64,000 nucleotides of DNA from Nitratireductor basaltis (GCF_000733725.1 NZ_JMQM01000003.1:186001-250000), one strand, 5' to 3'. Counted from the first letter of the stretch, positions 17,053 to 25,974 are shown. A program made the numbers and translations. The notes: generated by a model from the sequence alone, not told the origin.

Positions 17053-18084
17053 ATGCGCCCGAAAATTGGCCTTATACCTGGCGATCCGAGCGGAATCGGG
17101 CCTGAACTCTGCGCACGGTTGCTTTCGGAAAACTGCACTGCAGATGCCGACATCCTGCTTTTGGGTGACAGGCATGTCTTCGAACGCGGCCAGGAGCAGG
17201 CTGGACTCAGCCATCTGATGGTCGAGGTGGATGCGGCGAGCGAAGACTGGACGAAAACGCCCCGTTTCGCCTTTCACCCGATGCAGACCATCGCACCGGA
17301 CGAGGTCGAGATCGCGAAGAACACAAAAGCTTCCGGCAGTTCCACGCTCAAGGTTCTCGATCAGGCGCTCGAATTCGTCCAGGCGGGCGTGATCGACGCC
17401 ATATGCTTTGCGCCCTTCAACAAGGCCTCCATGCATCTGGCGGGCATCGGCCATGCGGACGAGCTTCATTACATGGCGGAGAAGCTTGGAGCCACCGGCT
17501 ATATCTCGGAGCTCAACACGCTTGACGGCATGTGGACGAGCCGCGTGACGAGCCATATCGCGCTTCGTGAAGTTGCCGACGTGATCGACGGCGAGCGCAT
17601 CAAGGAAGCAACCCATCTCATCCATGATGTCCTGCGCCGCGCCGGCTATGAGCGCCCGCGCATCGCGGTCGCAGCACTCAATCCTCATGCAGGTGACAAT
17701 GGCAATTTCGGCCGCGAGGAGATCGACGTGATCGAGCCTGCTGTGCGCGAAATGGCCGAAAGCCAGATGGCGGTGGAAGGGCCGACACCCTCGGATACGG
17801 TCTTTCTGAAGGTGACCCGGGGCGAGCTGGACGCGGTGGTGACCATGTATCACGACCAGGGCCAGATCGCGCTGAAACTGCTTGGCTTCGACCGCGGCGT
17901 TACTGTCCAGGGCGGTTTGCCCGTGCCCGTCACCACGCCGGCCCACGGCACCGCCTTCGATATCGCGGGGCAGGGTGTTGCCGATGTCGGCGCGATGAAA
18001 GCCGCCTTCCAGATTGCCTGCAACATGGTGAAGAACTGGGACCGGGAGCAAATGTCCGGCACCCGCGAAGCAGCTACCGCATAA
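17053..18084 (+). CDS. PdxA-family dehydrogenase (4-hydroxythreonate-phosphate dehydrogenase-like)
   Basis: 343 residues, opening with KIGLIPGDPSGIGPELCARLL, the PdxA N-terminus. The three metal-binding histidines are present: H168 (VTSHIALREV), H212 (ALNPHAGDNG) and H267 (TMYHDQGQ). Also conserved is PAHGTAFDIAGQGVAD. PdxA proteins oxidise a hydroxyacid and decarboxylate the product; paralogues act outside vitamin B6 synthesis, for example on D-threonate 4-phosphate or in terephthalate breakdown (TphB). Its place last in a sugar-acid operon, with no kinase gene beside it, suggests a catabolic, perhaps non-phosphorylated substrate. Confidence 0.88.
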   Translation: MRPKIGLIPGDPSGIGPELCARLLSENCTADADILLLGDRHVFERGQEQAGLSHLMVEVDAASEDWTKTPRFAFHPMQTIAPDEVEIAKNTKASGSSTLKVLDQALEFVQAGVIDAICFAPFNKASMHLAGIGHADELHYMAEKLGATGYISELNTLDGMWTSRVTSHIALREVADVIDGERIKEATHLIHDVLRRAGYERPRIAVAALNPHAGDNGNFGREEIDVIEPAVREMAESQMAVEGPTPSDTVFLKVTRGELDAVVTMYHDQGQIALKLLGFDRGVTVQGGLPVPVTTPAHGTAFDIAGQGVADVGAMKAAFQIACNMVKNWDREQMSGTREAATA

Positions 18085-18136
18085 GACCCTGAAGCGCAGA
18101 CCGTTCGTTCTCCCGCGGTGAAACCAGCGCCAACTC

Positions 18137-18174
18137 AAAGCCCCGCCGACCTGCCGGTCCGCGGGGCTTTTTTT
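18137..18174 (+). terminator. Intrinsic terminator of the sugar-acid operon
   Basis: AAAGCCCCGC pairs with GCGGGGCTTT (10 bp, 14-base loop) and runs into a T tract, 52 bases after the PdxA-like stop. The A-rich left side would also allow termination for the convergent ABC ATPase gene. Confidence 0.9.
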
Positions 18175-18215
18175 GTATTGAAGGAGGTAAAGCGCCGGTT
18201 CGATTGATGCGGCTG

Positions 18216-19283
18216 CTATTGCAGCCTGCGCCCATCATCCGTTGCGAAGTAGTGCAGATGGGTTGGATCGAAGTTCAGCGGGATCTGCTCGCCGCGCTTG
18301 AGATGAACGTCAGGGGCGAGACGTGCAGTCAGTTCCTGTCCGCCGAACGCACAGATTGCCATCGTGTCGGAGCCGAGCGGTTCCTCCACCTCGAGCGTCG
18401 CCGTGATGCTGTTTGTTGCCGATCCGAGAGCGAAATGTTCCGGCCTGATACCCACATCGAGCGTTTGCCCATCGGCTGCAGCGATCTCGCCCAGGGGCAG
18501 TGAAGCGCCTCCCACCCGCAAGATGGGCCGGCTACCCGATCGGTCGACAATGCCGGAAAACAGGTTCATCTGTGGAGAGCCGATGAATTCTGCCACGAAG
18601 CGGCAATTCGGCCTGTTGTAAAGCTGGATTGGCGGGCCCTCCTGCACGATATGCCCGTCGCGCAGCACCACGACGCGATCGGCCAATGTCATCGCCTCGG
18701 TCTGGTCGTGCGTCACATAGATGGTGGTGGTCTGCAACAGGGCGTGCAGCCGCTTGATCTGGGTGCGCATCTCGACGCGCAGCTTCGCATCGAGGTTCGA
18801 AAGGGGCTCATCGAAGAGGAAGACGGAAGGCTCACGAACAATCGCGCGCCCCATGGCCACCCTCTGCCGCTGGCCACCTGAAAGCTGTCCCGGCCTTCGA
18901 TCAAGATAGGGCGCGATCTGCAGCATTTCGGCCGCTTCCTCCACTCGCGGTCGGATCTTGTCAGCGCTCCAGCCTCGCATTTTCAGGCCAAAGCTGATGT
19001 TTTCCGCGACCGTCATGTTCGGATAGAGCGCGTAGTCCTGGAAGACCATGGCCACATCCCGGTCGCGCGGTTCCATCTCGTTGACCACGCGGTCGCCAAT
19101 GCGCAGCACGCCGTCCGAAATCGTCTCCAGGCCCGCGATCATGCGCAGCATCGTGGATTTGCCGCAGCCGGACGGACCCACGAAAGCGACGAACTCGCCA
19201 TCTGCCACATCGAGATCCACACCATGGATCGCCCGGACGGTCCCGTAGTCTTTGACGATCCGGCTCATTCGGATCTCTGCCAT
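18216..19283 (-). CDS. CUT1 sugar ABC importer ATP-binding subunit (UgpC/MalK type)
   Basis: 355 residues from the ATG at 19283, which follows GGGAGGAG. Walker A GPSGCGKST at 36-44, Q loop FQDYALYP, signature [15 protein letters not shown], Walker B FLFDEPLSNLDAKL, switch YVTHDQTEA. The C-terminal 110 residues form the OB-type regulatory domain (DVGIRPEHF). It is divergent from the GntR-led operon carrying the two permeases and binding protein of the same class, and should energise them; the importer genes are thus split over two transcripts that share one control region. The frame stays open far upstream of the start, but that extension has no family resemblance. Confidence 0.93.
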   Translation of the reverse strand: MAEIRMSRIVKDYGTVRAIHGVDLDVADGEFVAFVGPSGCGKSTMLRMIAGLETISDGVLRIGDRVVNEMEPRDRDVAMVFQDYALYPNMTVAENISFGLKMRGWSADKIRPRVEEAAEMLQIAPYLDRRPGQLSGGQRQRVAMGRAIVREPSVFLFDEPLSNLDAKLRVEMRTQIKRLHALLQTTTIYVTHDQTEAMTLADRVVVLRDGHIVQEGPPIQLYNRPNCRFVAEFIGSPQMNLFSGIVDRSGSRPILRVGGASLPLGEIAAADGQTLDVGIRPEHFALGSATNSITATLEVEEPLGSDTMAICAFGGQELTARLAPDVHLKRGEQIPLNFDPTHLHYFATDDGRRLQ

Positions 19284-19316
19284 GCCCGCTCCTCCCAACA
19301 TCAAGTTGACGGTTGC

Positions 19317-19351
19317 ATTATCGATAATAAGAGTGTTATCGATATTGATAA
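19317..19351. promoter_or_regulatory. Paired dyads between the CUT1 ATPase and GntR genes
   Basis: ATTATCGATAAT (19317-19328) is a perfect 12-base palindrome, and TTATC-N6-GATAA (19336-19351) is a second dyad with the same TTATC/GATAA half-sites. Both lie in the 111-base divergent control region, upstream of both genes. The adjacent GntR is the obvious candidate ligand. Confidence 0.6.
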
Positions 19352-19394
19352 TGGAAGCAAGCCCCATCCTCAAGTTCCAGGGAGGAGCGTTACG

Positions 19395-20099
19395 ATGGCA
19401 GTCGAAACCTTCAGCAGTGCCCAGGTGGTTGATCTCGTCCCGCGGCAGTCCAATCGGCGTAGCCACGCGGTGTTTGTCGCGCTGCAGAAAGAAATCGTCC
19501 TTGGCGTGCTGAAGCCCGACCAGGTGCTGACGGAGCTTGATCTGGCAGAACGCTTCAATTGCAGTCAGGGGACCGTACGCGAGGCATTGTTGCAGCTGAG
19601 CGAGGAAGGACTTGTCAATCGGCAGCCACATCGCGGTACCCGCGTCGCTCCCTGTCGAAGTCACGATGCGCGGGCCTTGCTTCAGATACGGCGCGAAGTC
19701 GAGTGCGGCTATCTCTCCCGCGTGCTGGAGCGCACCGATGACGCGCTTCTCGCACGGTTGCGGGAGCTGCTCGACGGAATGCGCAATGCCGCGCGCGACA
19801 ATGACGAGTACCGTCTGTCCGTCCATGATCGGGCATTTCATCTCACGCTGTTCGAGACAGCGGACCTGGCTCTGGTCACGCCGATCCTGGCGCGCTGCCT
19901 CATTCACAATCACCGGTTCAAGATCCTGAATTCGAAGCCCAACCGGGCGCTGGTCGAGACAGCCGAGCGTCATCTGCCGATCATCGCTGCCTTGGAGCAG
20001 CGCGATGAAGGCGGGCTGCATCAGGTTCTGTCGCACCACATCGCCACGATCGTGGATCTAGGGCCTGATCTGACCCTGGGCGAGGGGAGTGCCCGATGA
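19395..20099 (+). CDS. GntR-family (FCD) transcriptional regulator
   Basis: Start at 19395 after GGGAGGAG; 234 residues. The winged helix spans about residues 25-80 (LTELDLAERFNCSQGTVREALLQLSEEGLV, wing RQPHRGTRVAP), followed by an FCD-type helical domain with HDRAFHLTLFE and VETAERHLPIIAALE, the positions where metal-binding histidines lie. It heads the CUT1 sugar operon, is divergent from its ATPase gene, and overlaps the alpha/beta hydrolase gene by four bases. Confidence 0.9.
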   Translation: MAVETFSSAQVVDLVPRQSNRRSHAVFVALQKEIVLGVLKPDQVLTELDLAERFNCSQGTVREALLQLSEEGLVNRQPHRGTRVAPCRSHDARALLQIRREVECGYLSRVLERTDDALLARLRELLDGMRNAARDNDEYRLSVHDRAFHLTLFETADLALVTPILARCLIHNHRFKILNSKPNRALVETAERHLPIIAALEQRDEGGLHQVLSHHIATIVDLGPDLTLGEGSAR

Positions 20100-21034
20100 G
20101 CGCGCCCAGTCCCGGTATGAAGGCGCTTCTCGACAGGCTTTCCGTAGAGGATGCAGGCCTGCCCGATCCTACCACGCTGCCCGCGTTCCAGGGGCGCGCC
20201 CTTGCCGCCTTGAGCAATCTTCGGTGGAACGAAAACCTCCCCGAGATGGCCGAAGCCAGAACTGTTTCCATTGCCGATATGGCCGCCCGATGGGTGGTGC
20301 CTCCGAAGGGGTCTGGCGACAGGGTGATACTTTACGTTCATGGAGGCGGCTGGGCGTTCTGTTCGGCTGCAACCCACGAAGGTGCCGCGCGCAGGCTGGC
20401 GCTTGCCTGCGAGGCACCCGTCCTGAGCCTGGAGTACCGTCTGGCTCCCGAGCACCCGTTCCCGGCAGGGCTGCAGGATGTGCTTGAAGCGTGGTCGGCA
20501 CGCAGTCGTGATCGCCGCTGGACGCTGGCGGGTGACAGCGCCGGGGCAAATCTTGCGCTTGCTGCGATGCTCCAGATGCAACAGGAAGACCTGCCCGAGT
20601 GCGCGCTGCTGTTCTACGGGGTTTACGGAGCCGATTTCAGCACGCCGTCCTACAGGAAATACGCGGATGGTCCGGGTCTCAGCCGCGCGAAGATGATGCG
20701 TTACTGGGACTGGTATGCCTCACACGAACAGCGCGGCGATCCACAGGTCGCACCGCTTGGTGCCAGCGATGCACAGCTGTCGCGGCTTCCACCACTTTAC
20801 CTGAACGCGGCGGAAATCGACCCGCTGCATTCGGACACCGAGGCATTGGCCGAAAGGTTGGCGGCGCTTGGGCGCTCCGACCGTTTCGATCACGTGGAGG
20901 GCGTGGTCCACGGCTTCATGCAAATGGGCGCTTTTCTTCCGGAGGCGAGGGAAGCCTTCCGCAAGGCGGGAGCCTTTTTCAAAGACGTGCCGCACGAGTT
21001 TCGCAGCACGCACAACAGGGAGGAGATATCATGA
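20096..21034 (+). CDS. Alpha/beta hydrolase of the hormone-sensitive-lipase family
   Basis: 312 residues. The oxyanion-hole motif HGGGW is at 82-86 and the nucleophile elbow GDSAG at 146-150 (Ser148). The acid and base are expected in AEIDPLHSD and VVHGFMQMG. These are cytosolic carboxylesterases for short acyl esters. It is read between the regulator and binding-protein genes of a sugar importer, with four-base overlaps on both sides, so it probably removes an ester (acetyl, feruloyl or similar) from the imported compound; that is inference. No signal peptide. Confidence 0.9.
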   Translation: MSAPSPGMKALLDRLSVEDAGLPDPTTLPAFQGRALAALSNLRWNENLPEMAEARTVSIADMAARWVVPPKGSGDRVILYVHGGGWAFCSAATHEGAARRLALACEAPVLSLEYRLAPEHPFPAGLQDVLEAWSARSRDRRWTLAGDSAGANLALAAMLQMQQEDLPECALLFYGVYGADFSTPSYRKYADGPGLSRAKMMRYWDWYASHEQRGDPQVAPLGASDAQLSRLPPLYLNAAEIDPLHSDTEALAERLAALGRSDRFDHVEGVVHGFMQMGAFLPEAREAFRKAGAFFKDVPHEFRSTHNREEIS

Positions 21035-22245
21035 GAATGCTTAAAGTCCTGACGCTCGCGTCAGCAATGGCCCTGAGTGCCGGGTTGGCGCATGCCGACA
21101 GCACCGTGCGCTTCTGGTACCACTTCGACAATGCAGACAACCCCATGGATGCGTTGGTCGAAAAGTTTGAGGCTGCCAATCCGGGCATCACCGTGGAAGC
21201 GGAAAACGTGCCGTGGAACAGCTATTACGACCAGCTCTACACTTCGATCATCGGCGGCAATGCACCTGATGCCGCGATGGTGAAGATGTTCGCTCTGCCG
21301 CGGCTGGCCGAAATGGGAGCGCTGGAACCTCTTGATGCCATGCTCGAGAGCTGGGACGGGACCGCAAACCTCCAGGACAATCTACTGGAACTGACCAAGG
21401 GCCCCGACGGGAAGCACTACTATCTTCCGGTGCAATATGTGGTCCTGTATCTCTACTACCGGACCGACATGTTCGAGGAACTGGGTCTTTCCGTTCCAAA
21501 GACCTGCGACGAGTTTCGTGAGGCGGCGAAAGCCCTGACGCGCGACACCGACGGGGACGGACAGATCGATACCTACGGTTTCGGAATGCGCGGCGGCAAG
21601 GGTGGGCACGATCATTGGGCCACTTTTACGCTTTCGCGTGAAGGCGTCACGCTGGAAGAAGGACTGGATTCGGAAGCGGGAGTGGCTGGCACGCAGTATG
21701 TCGTTGACCTGTTCCGTCAGGACGAAGTGTTCCCTCCATCCGCACCGAATGATGGCTTCCAGGAGATCATCGGCGCCTTCAAGGCAGGCAAGACCGCGAT
21801 GACCATCCACCATATCGGCAGTGCCAACGGCATGGTTGAAGCACTGGGCGACAAGGTCAGTGCCGCTCCCGTACCGGAATGTGGTGGTGGCCGCTGGACC
21901 GGCTTTGGCGACGAAAGCACCGCCATTCTTTCGAGTGCAGAAGACAAGGAAGCAGCCTGGAAGTGGATCTCCTTCCTTTCTTCGGAAGGTAACAACACCA
22001 CTTTCAACGAAGCGACGGGTCAGCTCCCCGTGGTCAAGGCTGACAGCGAGAACTGGAGCCTGCATCCGCAGCGTTTCGTGAAGGCCACTGTCGACAGCCT
22101 TCCCTTCGCGGAACTCTTGCCGAACGTGCCGGAGACCTCCGATTTCGTGAACACGGTATGGCCGGTCTCGATGCAACGTGCGCTCACAGGTGAGATCACG
22201 GCAGAAGAGATGAATGCCGAGATCAGCGAGTTGTTCGCGAAGTAG
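21031..22245 (+). CDS. CUT1 sugar ABC importer substrate-binding protein
   Basis: 404 residues; the start at 21031 follows GGGAGGAG and opens a signal peptide ending at LSAGLAHA-D (about residue 22). The mature part is a family 1 extracellular solute-binding protein: TVRFWYHFDN, then FEAANPGITVEAENVPWNSYYDQL and GGNAPDAAMV are typical of MalE/UgpB relatives. The aromatic-rich YLPVQYVVLYLYYRTD segment would line a sugar site. Ligand unknown; the hydrolase, epimerase and dehydrogenase genes around it suggest a modified sugar or polyol. The same frame stays open well upstream inside the hydrolase gene without meaning. Confidence 0.93.
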   Translation: MRMLKVLTLASAMALSAGLAHADSTVRFWYHFDNADNPMDALVEKFEAANPGITVEAENVPWNSYYDQLYTSIIGGNAPDAAMVKMFALPRLAEMGALEPLDAMLESWDGTANLQDNLLELTKGPDGKHYYLPVQYVVLYLYYRTDMFEELGLSVPKTCDEFREAAKALTRDTDGDGQIDTYGFGMRGGKGGHDHWATFTLSREGVTLEEGLDSEAGVAGTQYVVDLFRQDEVFPPSAPNDGFQEIIGAFKAGKTAMTIHHIGSANGMVEALGDKVSAAPVPECGGGRWTGFGDESTAILSSAEDKEAAWKWISFLSSEGNNTTFNEATGQLPVVKADSENWSLHPQRFVKATVDSLPFAELLPNVPETSDFVNTVWPVSMQRALTGEITAEEMNAEISELFAK

Positions 22246-22254
22246 AGCGTTCAG

Positions 22255-22280
22255 GGCGGAGCGCGCCCAAGCGCTCCGCC
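22255..22280 (+). other. Intercistronic stem-loop after the CUT1 binding-protein gene
   Basis: GGCGGAGCGC pairs perfectly with GCGCTCCGCC around a six-base loop, ten bases past the stop and 20 bases before the first permease start. There is no T tract, so it is more likely an mRNA 3'-end stabiliser or partial attenuator that raises binding-protein level over permease level. Confidence 0.75.
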
Positions 22281-22300
22281 ATCAAAGCCGAGGCAAATTC

Positions 22301-23218
22301 ATGAGTGACCTAACCGTACTAGCGGGGCCATCGCGGCCGCGCCGGAACCTCGCGCGCGAGATCATGCCCTATGCGATGCTCACGCCAGCCGTTCTGGTGA
22401 CGCTTGCCATCGTCTTCCTGCCCATGGTGCAGACGGCGTGGATGAGCCTCCACGAATATGTGCTCTTCCGGCCGAACGATTTCGTTTGGGTCGGGCTGGA
22501 AAACTTCAAGGCGGCGCTTCAGGACGAGGTCTTCTGGATTTCGCTCAGGCATACCATCATCTGGATGGCCACGACCATTCCAGCGCAGCTGCTGCTCGGC
22601 TTGATAACGGCACTTCTGCTCAATCAGGACTTTCCCTGGCGCCCGGTCGCACGTGCCCTCATCATCATCCCCTGGGCGCTGCCATCGGTCGTGATCGCAC
22701 TGATGTGGGTGTGGATCTATGACAGCAATTACGGGGTGGCCAACGAGTTCCTGCTGCGTCTCGGGCTCATACAGCGTGCCGTGCCCTGGTTGGCCGATCC
22801 CGATACGGCTCTTGCAGCGATCATCCTGACGCTGACATGGCAGGGTTTCCCGTTTTTCGCGGTCATGATCCTTGCGGGATTGCAGTCGATCCCGCGCAGC
22901 TATTACGAGGCGGCATCCATTGATGGCGCGTCGGCGTGGCGGCAGTTCTGGCACATCACCTTGCCCGGAATATCCGGTGTGATGATGACCGCCGTGCTGT
23001 TGCGCATGATCTGGGTCGCCAACAGCTTCGACGTGATCTTTGTCATGACCGGCGGCGGTCCGGGCTACGCGACCTATACCCTGCCGCTCTACGCTTTCGT
23101 CAAGGCGCGCACAAATCTCGATTTCGGCTACGGATCAGCTCTGGCAGTCCTGTTCACGATGCTGCTCATGGTGGTCGTGCTGTTCTATCTCCGGCGTACC
23201 AGAAAGGCGATGGACTGA
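22301..23218 (+). CDS. CUT1 sugar ABC importer permease (MalF type)
   Basis: 305 residues, six hydrophobic segments after a short polar N-terminus (REIMPYAMLTPAVLV), with EAA loop EAASIDGASAWRQFW near the C-terminus and the usual GGGP...T segment (MTGGGPGYATYTLPLY). The start at 22301 is chosen because it matches the typical N-terminus; its ribosome-binding site is weak. It pairs with the next permease, whose start overlaps its stop by one base. Confidence 0.92.
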   Translation: MSDLTVLAGPSRPRRNLAREIMPYAMLTPAVLVTLAIVFLPMVQTAWMSLHEYVLFRPNDFVWVGLENFKAALQDEVFWISLRHTIIWMATTIPAQLLLGLITALLLNQDFPWRPVARALIIIPWALPSVVIALMWVWIYDSNYGVANEFLLRLGLIQRAVPWLADPDTALAAIILTLTWQGFPFFAVMILAGLQSIPRSYYEAASIDGASAWRQFWHITLPGISGVMMTAVLLRMIWVANSFDVIFVMTGGGPGYATYTLPLYAFVKARTNLDFGYGSALAVLFTMLLMVVVLFYLRRTRKAMD

Positions 23219-24051
23219 TGGCCCTTCACACGCGTCCCCTGCATAAACGGATATTGCTGGTCGAGCTGCCGATGCTCGCAATCCTGATATTCACGCTCGG
23301 CCCCTATCTGTGGATGTTTCTCACCTCGGTCAGCGATGAAGCGACACTGTTCACCGAAGGCCCTTCCATCTGGAACGCGACGCTTGAAAACTATTCCCGC
23401 CTGTTCCGCACTGTCGGGTTCGGCTCAAATCTGCTGGACAGCTTCATTGTTGCACTGGGAACGGTAGCGGTGGGACTGTCCCTCAGCGTGACAGCCGCCT
23501 ACGCCTTCTCGCGTTTCAATTTTCGCGGCAAACGCATCCTGATGCTGCAGTTCCTGCTCATCAACATGTTCCCGCTCGTGCTTCTCATCCTGCCGCTCTT
23601 CGTCCTCATGCGCGTCCTGGGGCTGTTGGATACGCATCTGGCCCTGATCATCGCCAACTCCACCATCGCCATACCGTTCTCCATCTGGATGATGGTCAGC
23701 TACATGAACGGCATTCCGCGCTCATTGGACGAGGCTGCAATGACGGATGGCTGCACGCGTCTGCAGGCGCTGCGACGGGTGGTCCTGCCGCTTTGCATGC
23801 CGGGCATCATTGCCACGGGCATCTACATCTTCATCACCGCCTGGAACGAATATCTCTACGCACTGACACTCGGCGGACGGAACGTGCGCACCATCACTGT
23901 GGCCGTGCAGACACTCATCGGTGAATACGAGGTGCAGTGGGGCTTGCTGACAGCGGGCGGCATTGTCGGTGCCATGCCTGCCACCGTGCTCTTCCTTCTG
24001 GTGCAACGACGTCTCATCTCGGGCCTGACTCAGGGCGCAGTCAAAGGCTAG
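23218..24051 (+). CDS. CUT1 sugar ABC importer permease (MalG type)
   Basis: 277 residues beginning MALHTRPLHKRILLVE and continuing with GPYLWMFLTSVSDE, a MalG-type first helix and loop. Six hydrophobic segments and EAA loop EAAMTDGCTRLQAL. The C-terminus (LLVQRRLISGLTQGAVKG) is the standard ending of this permease class. Translation is coupled to the MalF-type gene by a TGATG overlap. Confidence 0.93.
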   Translation: MALHTRPLHKRILLVELPMLAILIFTLGPYLWMFLTSVSDEATLFTEGPSIWNATLENYSRLFRTVGFGSNLLDSFIVALGTVAVGLSLSVTAAYAFSRFNFRGKRILMLQFLLINMFPLVLLILPLFVLMRVLGLLDTHLALIIANSTIAIPFSIWMMVSYMNGIPRSLDEAAMTDGCTRLQALRRVVLPLCMPGIIATGIYIFITAWNEYLYALTLGGRNVRTITVAVQTLIGEYEVQWGLLTAGGIVGAMPATVLFLLVQRRLISGLTQGAVKG

Positions 24052-24066
24052 GAAAAGGATATTATC

Positions 24067-24954
24067 TTGGAAAACCCTATAGGTATCATTTCCATGCAGT
24101 TCACGCGGCCATTCACGGGCGCGGACCTGCACTATTTCAGCCGCGCGGCTGATCTTGGTTTCGATTTCGTGGAACTGCTTGTTCCCGAGCCCGAGGACAA
24201 ACTGCCCTTGTCGGATGCCAGAAAGGCTGCCGAAGATGCCGGGATTTTTCTCGTATTGGCGGCCCGCGTAAATCCGCAACGCTCCATCGCCTCCGACGAT
24301 GAGGCAGCGCGCGCCGGTGGACTGGACTACCTGAAGCATACGGTCGATGTGGCCGCAGAACTGGGCGCAAGGATCGTCGGCGGCCCGCTTTATGGCGAGC
24401 CGATGGTGTTTGCCGGGCGCCCTCCGGTGCCACGCAGCGATGATGAGATAGCGGTGCGTGCCGAACGTACCGTGTCAGGTCTGTCGCAAGTGGCTCCACG
24501 TGCAAGGGCTGCCGGCGTGACCTTCGCATTGGAGGCGCTGAACAGGTTCGAGACCGACATCGTTTCCACGACACGCCAATGTGTGGAGGTCGTCGACGCG
24601 GTGAATGATGAGGGCCTTGGCGTGATGCTCGACACATTCCACATGAACATGGAAGACCGCTCCATTCCCGATGCGATCCGCCTGGCGGGCGACCGAATTG
24701 TTCATTTTCAGGCCAACGAAAATCACCGTGGCCATCCGGGGACGGGGCACCTCGACTGGCCTGCAATCATGCGTGCGCTCCACCAGGTCGGTTACGCGGG
24801 CCCGATCTCGCTCGAACCGTTCCGTCGTGCAGACGACCGGGTCGCGCTTCCCATAGCCCACTGGCGAGCGCCGCGTGAGGATGAGGGCCCCAAGCTGCGC
24901 GCCGGGTTGGGCGTAATCCGCAATGCGCTATCGCTGGCAGGAGTGGATCAATGA
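24067..24954 (+). CDS. Sugar phosphate isomerase/epimerase-type TIM barrel protein
   Basis: 295 residues from a TTG start at 24067, chosen because AAAAGGA sits at good spacing and the first beta strand ([13 protein letters not shown]) begins immediately; an ATG at 24094 would cut into that strand. Metal ligands expected for D-tagatose 3-epimerase and xylose-isomerase-like folds are present: Glu in [12 protein letters not shown], Asp and His in [11 protein letters not shown], His in [10 protein letters not shown] and Glu in ISLEPF. It probably epimerises or isomerises a keto-sugar formed by the next gene's product. Overlaps that gene by four bases. Confidence 0.85.
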   Translation: MENPIGIISMQFTRPFTGADLHYFSRAADLGFDFVELLVPEPEDKLPLSDARKAAEDAGIFLVLAARVNPQRSIASDDEAARAGGLDYLKHTVDVAAELGARIVGGPLYGEPMVFAGRPPVPRSDDEIAVRAERTVSGLSQVAPRARAAGVTFALEALNRFETDIVSTTRQCVEVVDAVNDEGLGVMLDTFHMNMEDRSIPDAIRLAGDRIVHFQANENHRGHPGTGHLDWPAIMRALHQVGYAGPISLEPFRRADDRVALPIAHWRAPREDEGPKLRAGLGVIRNALSLAGVDQ

Positions 24955-25946
24955 TCAATATTGGCTGGATCGGTTGCGGCCGTCATGCACGGCAGATGCT
25001 TCTGCCGCAACTTGGACGCAACGATATTCGCATCGCGGCTTTGTGCGATCAGGACCATGCCGCACTGACGCGGACTGCCCACGAATATGGAGTGAGTGCC
25101 ACTTTCGGCGACTTTCGCGAACTCATCAACGCGCCGGGCCTAGACGCGATCGGCATGGCGGTGGGACCGCAGTTGCACGAAGCCGCAACCATTGCCGCTC
25201 TTCGCAAGGGTCTCCCCGTCTTTCAGGAAAAGCCGCCTGCTGCGACGGCCGAAGGTGCCCGGCAGGTTGCTGCCGCAGCCGTCAAGGCCCGCAAGCCGGT
25301 GGTCACCGGTTTCATGAAACGGTACTCGACCGGCAACAAGATCGCCCGCAACGTGATTGAAGGTGGCAATTTCGGCGCGATCCATGGCGTAACCGCAACC
25401 TATATGACAGCTCCGACCTATTTCGTCGGGGAACCGGACTACACCGGGTTCTTCCTGCATCACTGCGTCCACTATATGGACCTGATCCCCTGGTTCATGG
25501 GCGAGGACTTCGGCGACATGAATGTGCGCGCCGTTTCCCCCACGCCGGGCAAGCTGCTCCTGCATCTTAATTTCACGGCCAATAGCGGCACGATTGGAAA
25601 TATCGTGATGGGCACGATCCAGTCCCGTGGTACGCCAATGGAAGAAATTCGCATCATGGGCGATCACGCGCGCCTTCATGTGGACAATGTGATCGATGTC
25701 GCTCTCTACCGGGATCCGCCATTCAAGGCAGATGATCCAGCTGCCACGCTCGATCCGGCTTGCGACACGATGGTCTGGCGGCCCAATTTCACAGCAGCCG
25801 CGAATGAGGATCACAAGGGCTATGCAGCGCTGCTTGCCGATGCTGCCGCAGTTCTCAAGGGCGAAGATCGTTCGGCGCCGGACATTGGCGATGGCGTCCG
25901 GGCGATGGAGCGATTGGAGCGCATGATAGCGCAGATTGACGTATAG
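24951..25946 (+). CDS. Gfo/Idh/MocA-family NAD(P)-dependent dehydrogenase
   Basis: 331 residues. N-terminal Rossmann domain with [15 protein letters not shown] (GxGxxxR near residues 8-13) and the conserved EKPPA motif, whose lysine is catalytic in this family. The C-terminal sheet contains [19 protein letters not shown], where HxxD-type residues contact substrate. It should oxidise a hydroxyl of a sugar, inositol or similar polyol. Last gene of the CUT1 operon; 28 bases further the convergent GntR gene ends. Confidence 0.9.
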   Translation: MINIGWIGCGRHARQMLLPQLGRNDIRIAALCDQDHAALTRTAHEYGVSATFGDFRELINAPGLDAIGMAVGPQLHEAATIAALRKGLPVFQEKPPAATAEGARQVAAAAVKARKPVVTGFMKRYSTGNKIARNVIEGGNFGAIHGVTATYMTAPTYFVGEPDYTGFFLHHCVHYMDLIPWFMGEDFGDMNVRAVSPTPGKLLLHLNFTANSGTIGNIVMGTIQSRGTPMEEIRIMGDHARLHVDNVIDVALYRDPPFKADDPAATLDPACDTMVWRPNFTAAANEDHKGYAALLADAAAVLKGEDRSAPDIGDGVRAMERLERMIAQIDV

Positions 25947-25974
25947 ATTCTGCCGGTGACCGGTAGGGGCTGGT

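Noticed and set aside
19284-20039. Upstream extension of the CUT1 ATPase frame
   Set aside because: The ATPase starts properly at 19283 with a strong ribosome-binding site; the extension is antisense to the GntR gene and not a fusion.
20599-21030. Apparent N-terminal extension of the CUT1 binding protein
   Set aside because: A signal peptide with a good ribosome-binding site starts at 21031; the upstream part is an out-of-frame reading of the hydrolase gene.
25953-25963. Short CCGGT-G-ACCGG dyad between two convergent genes
   Set aside because: Too short, with no T tract on either side, to be called a terminator.
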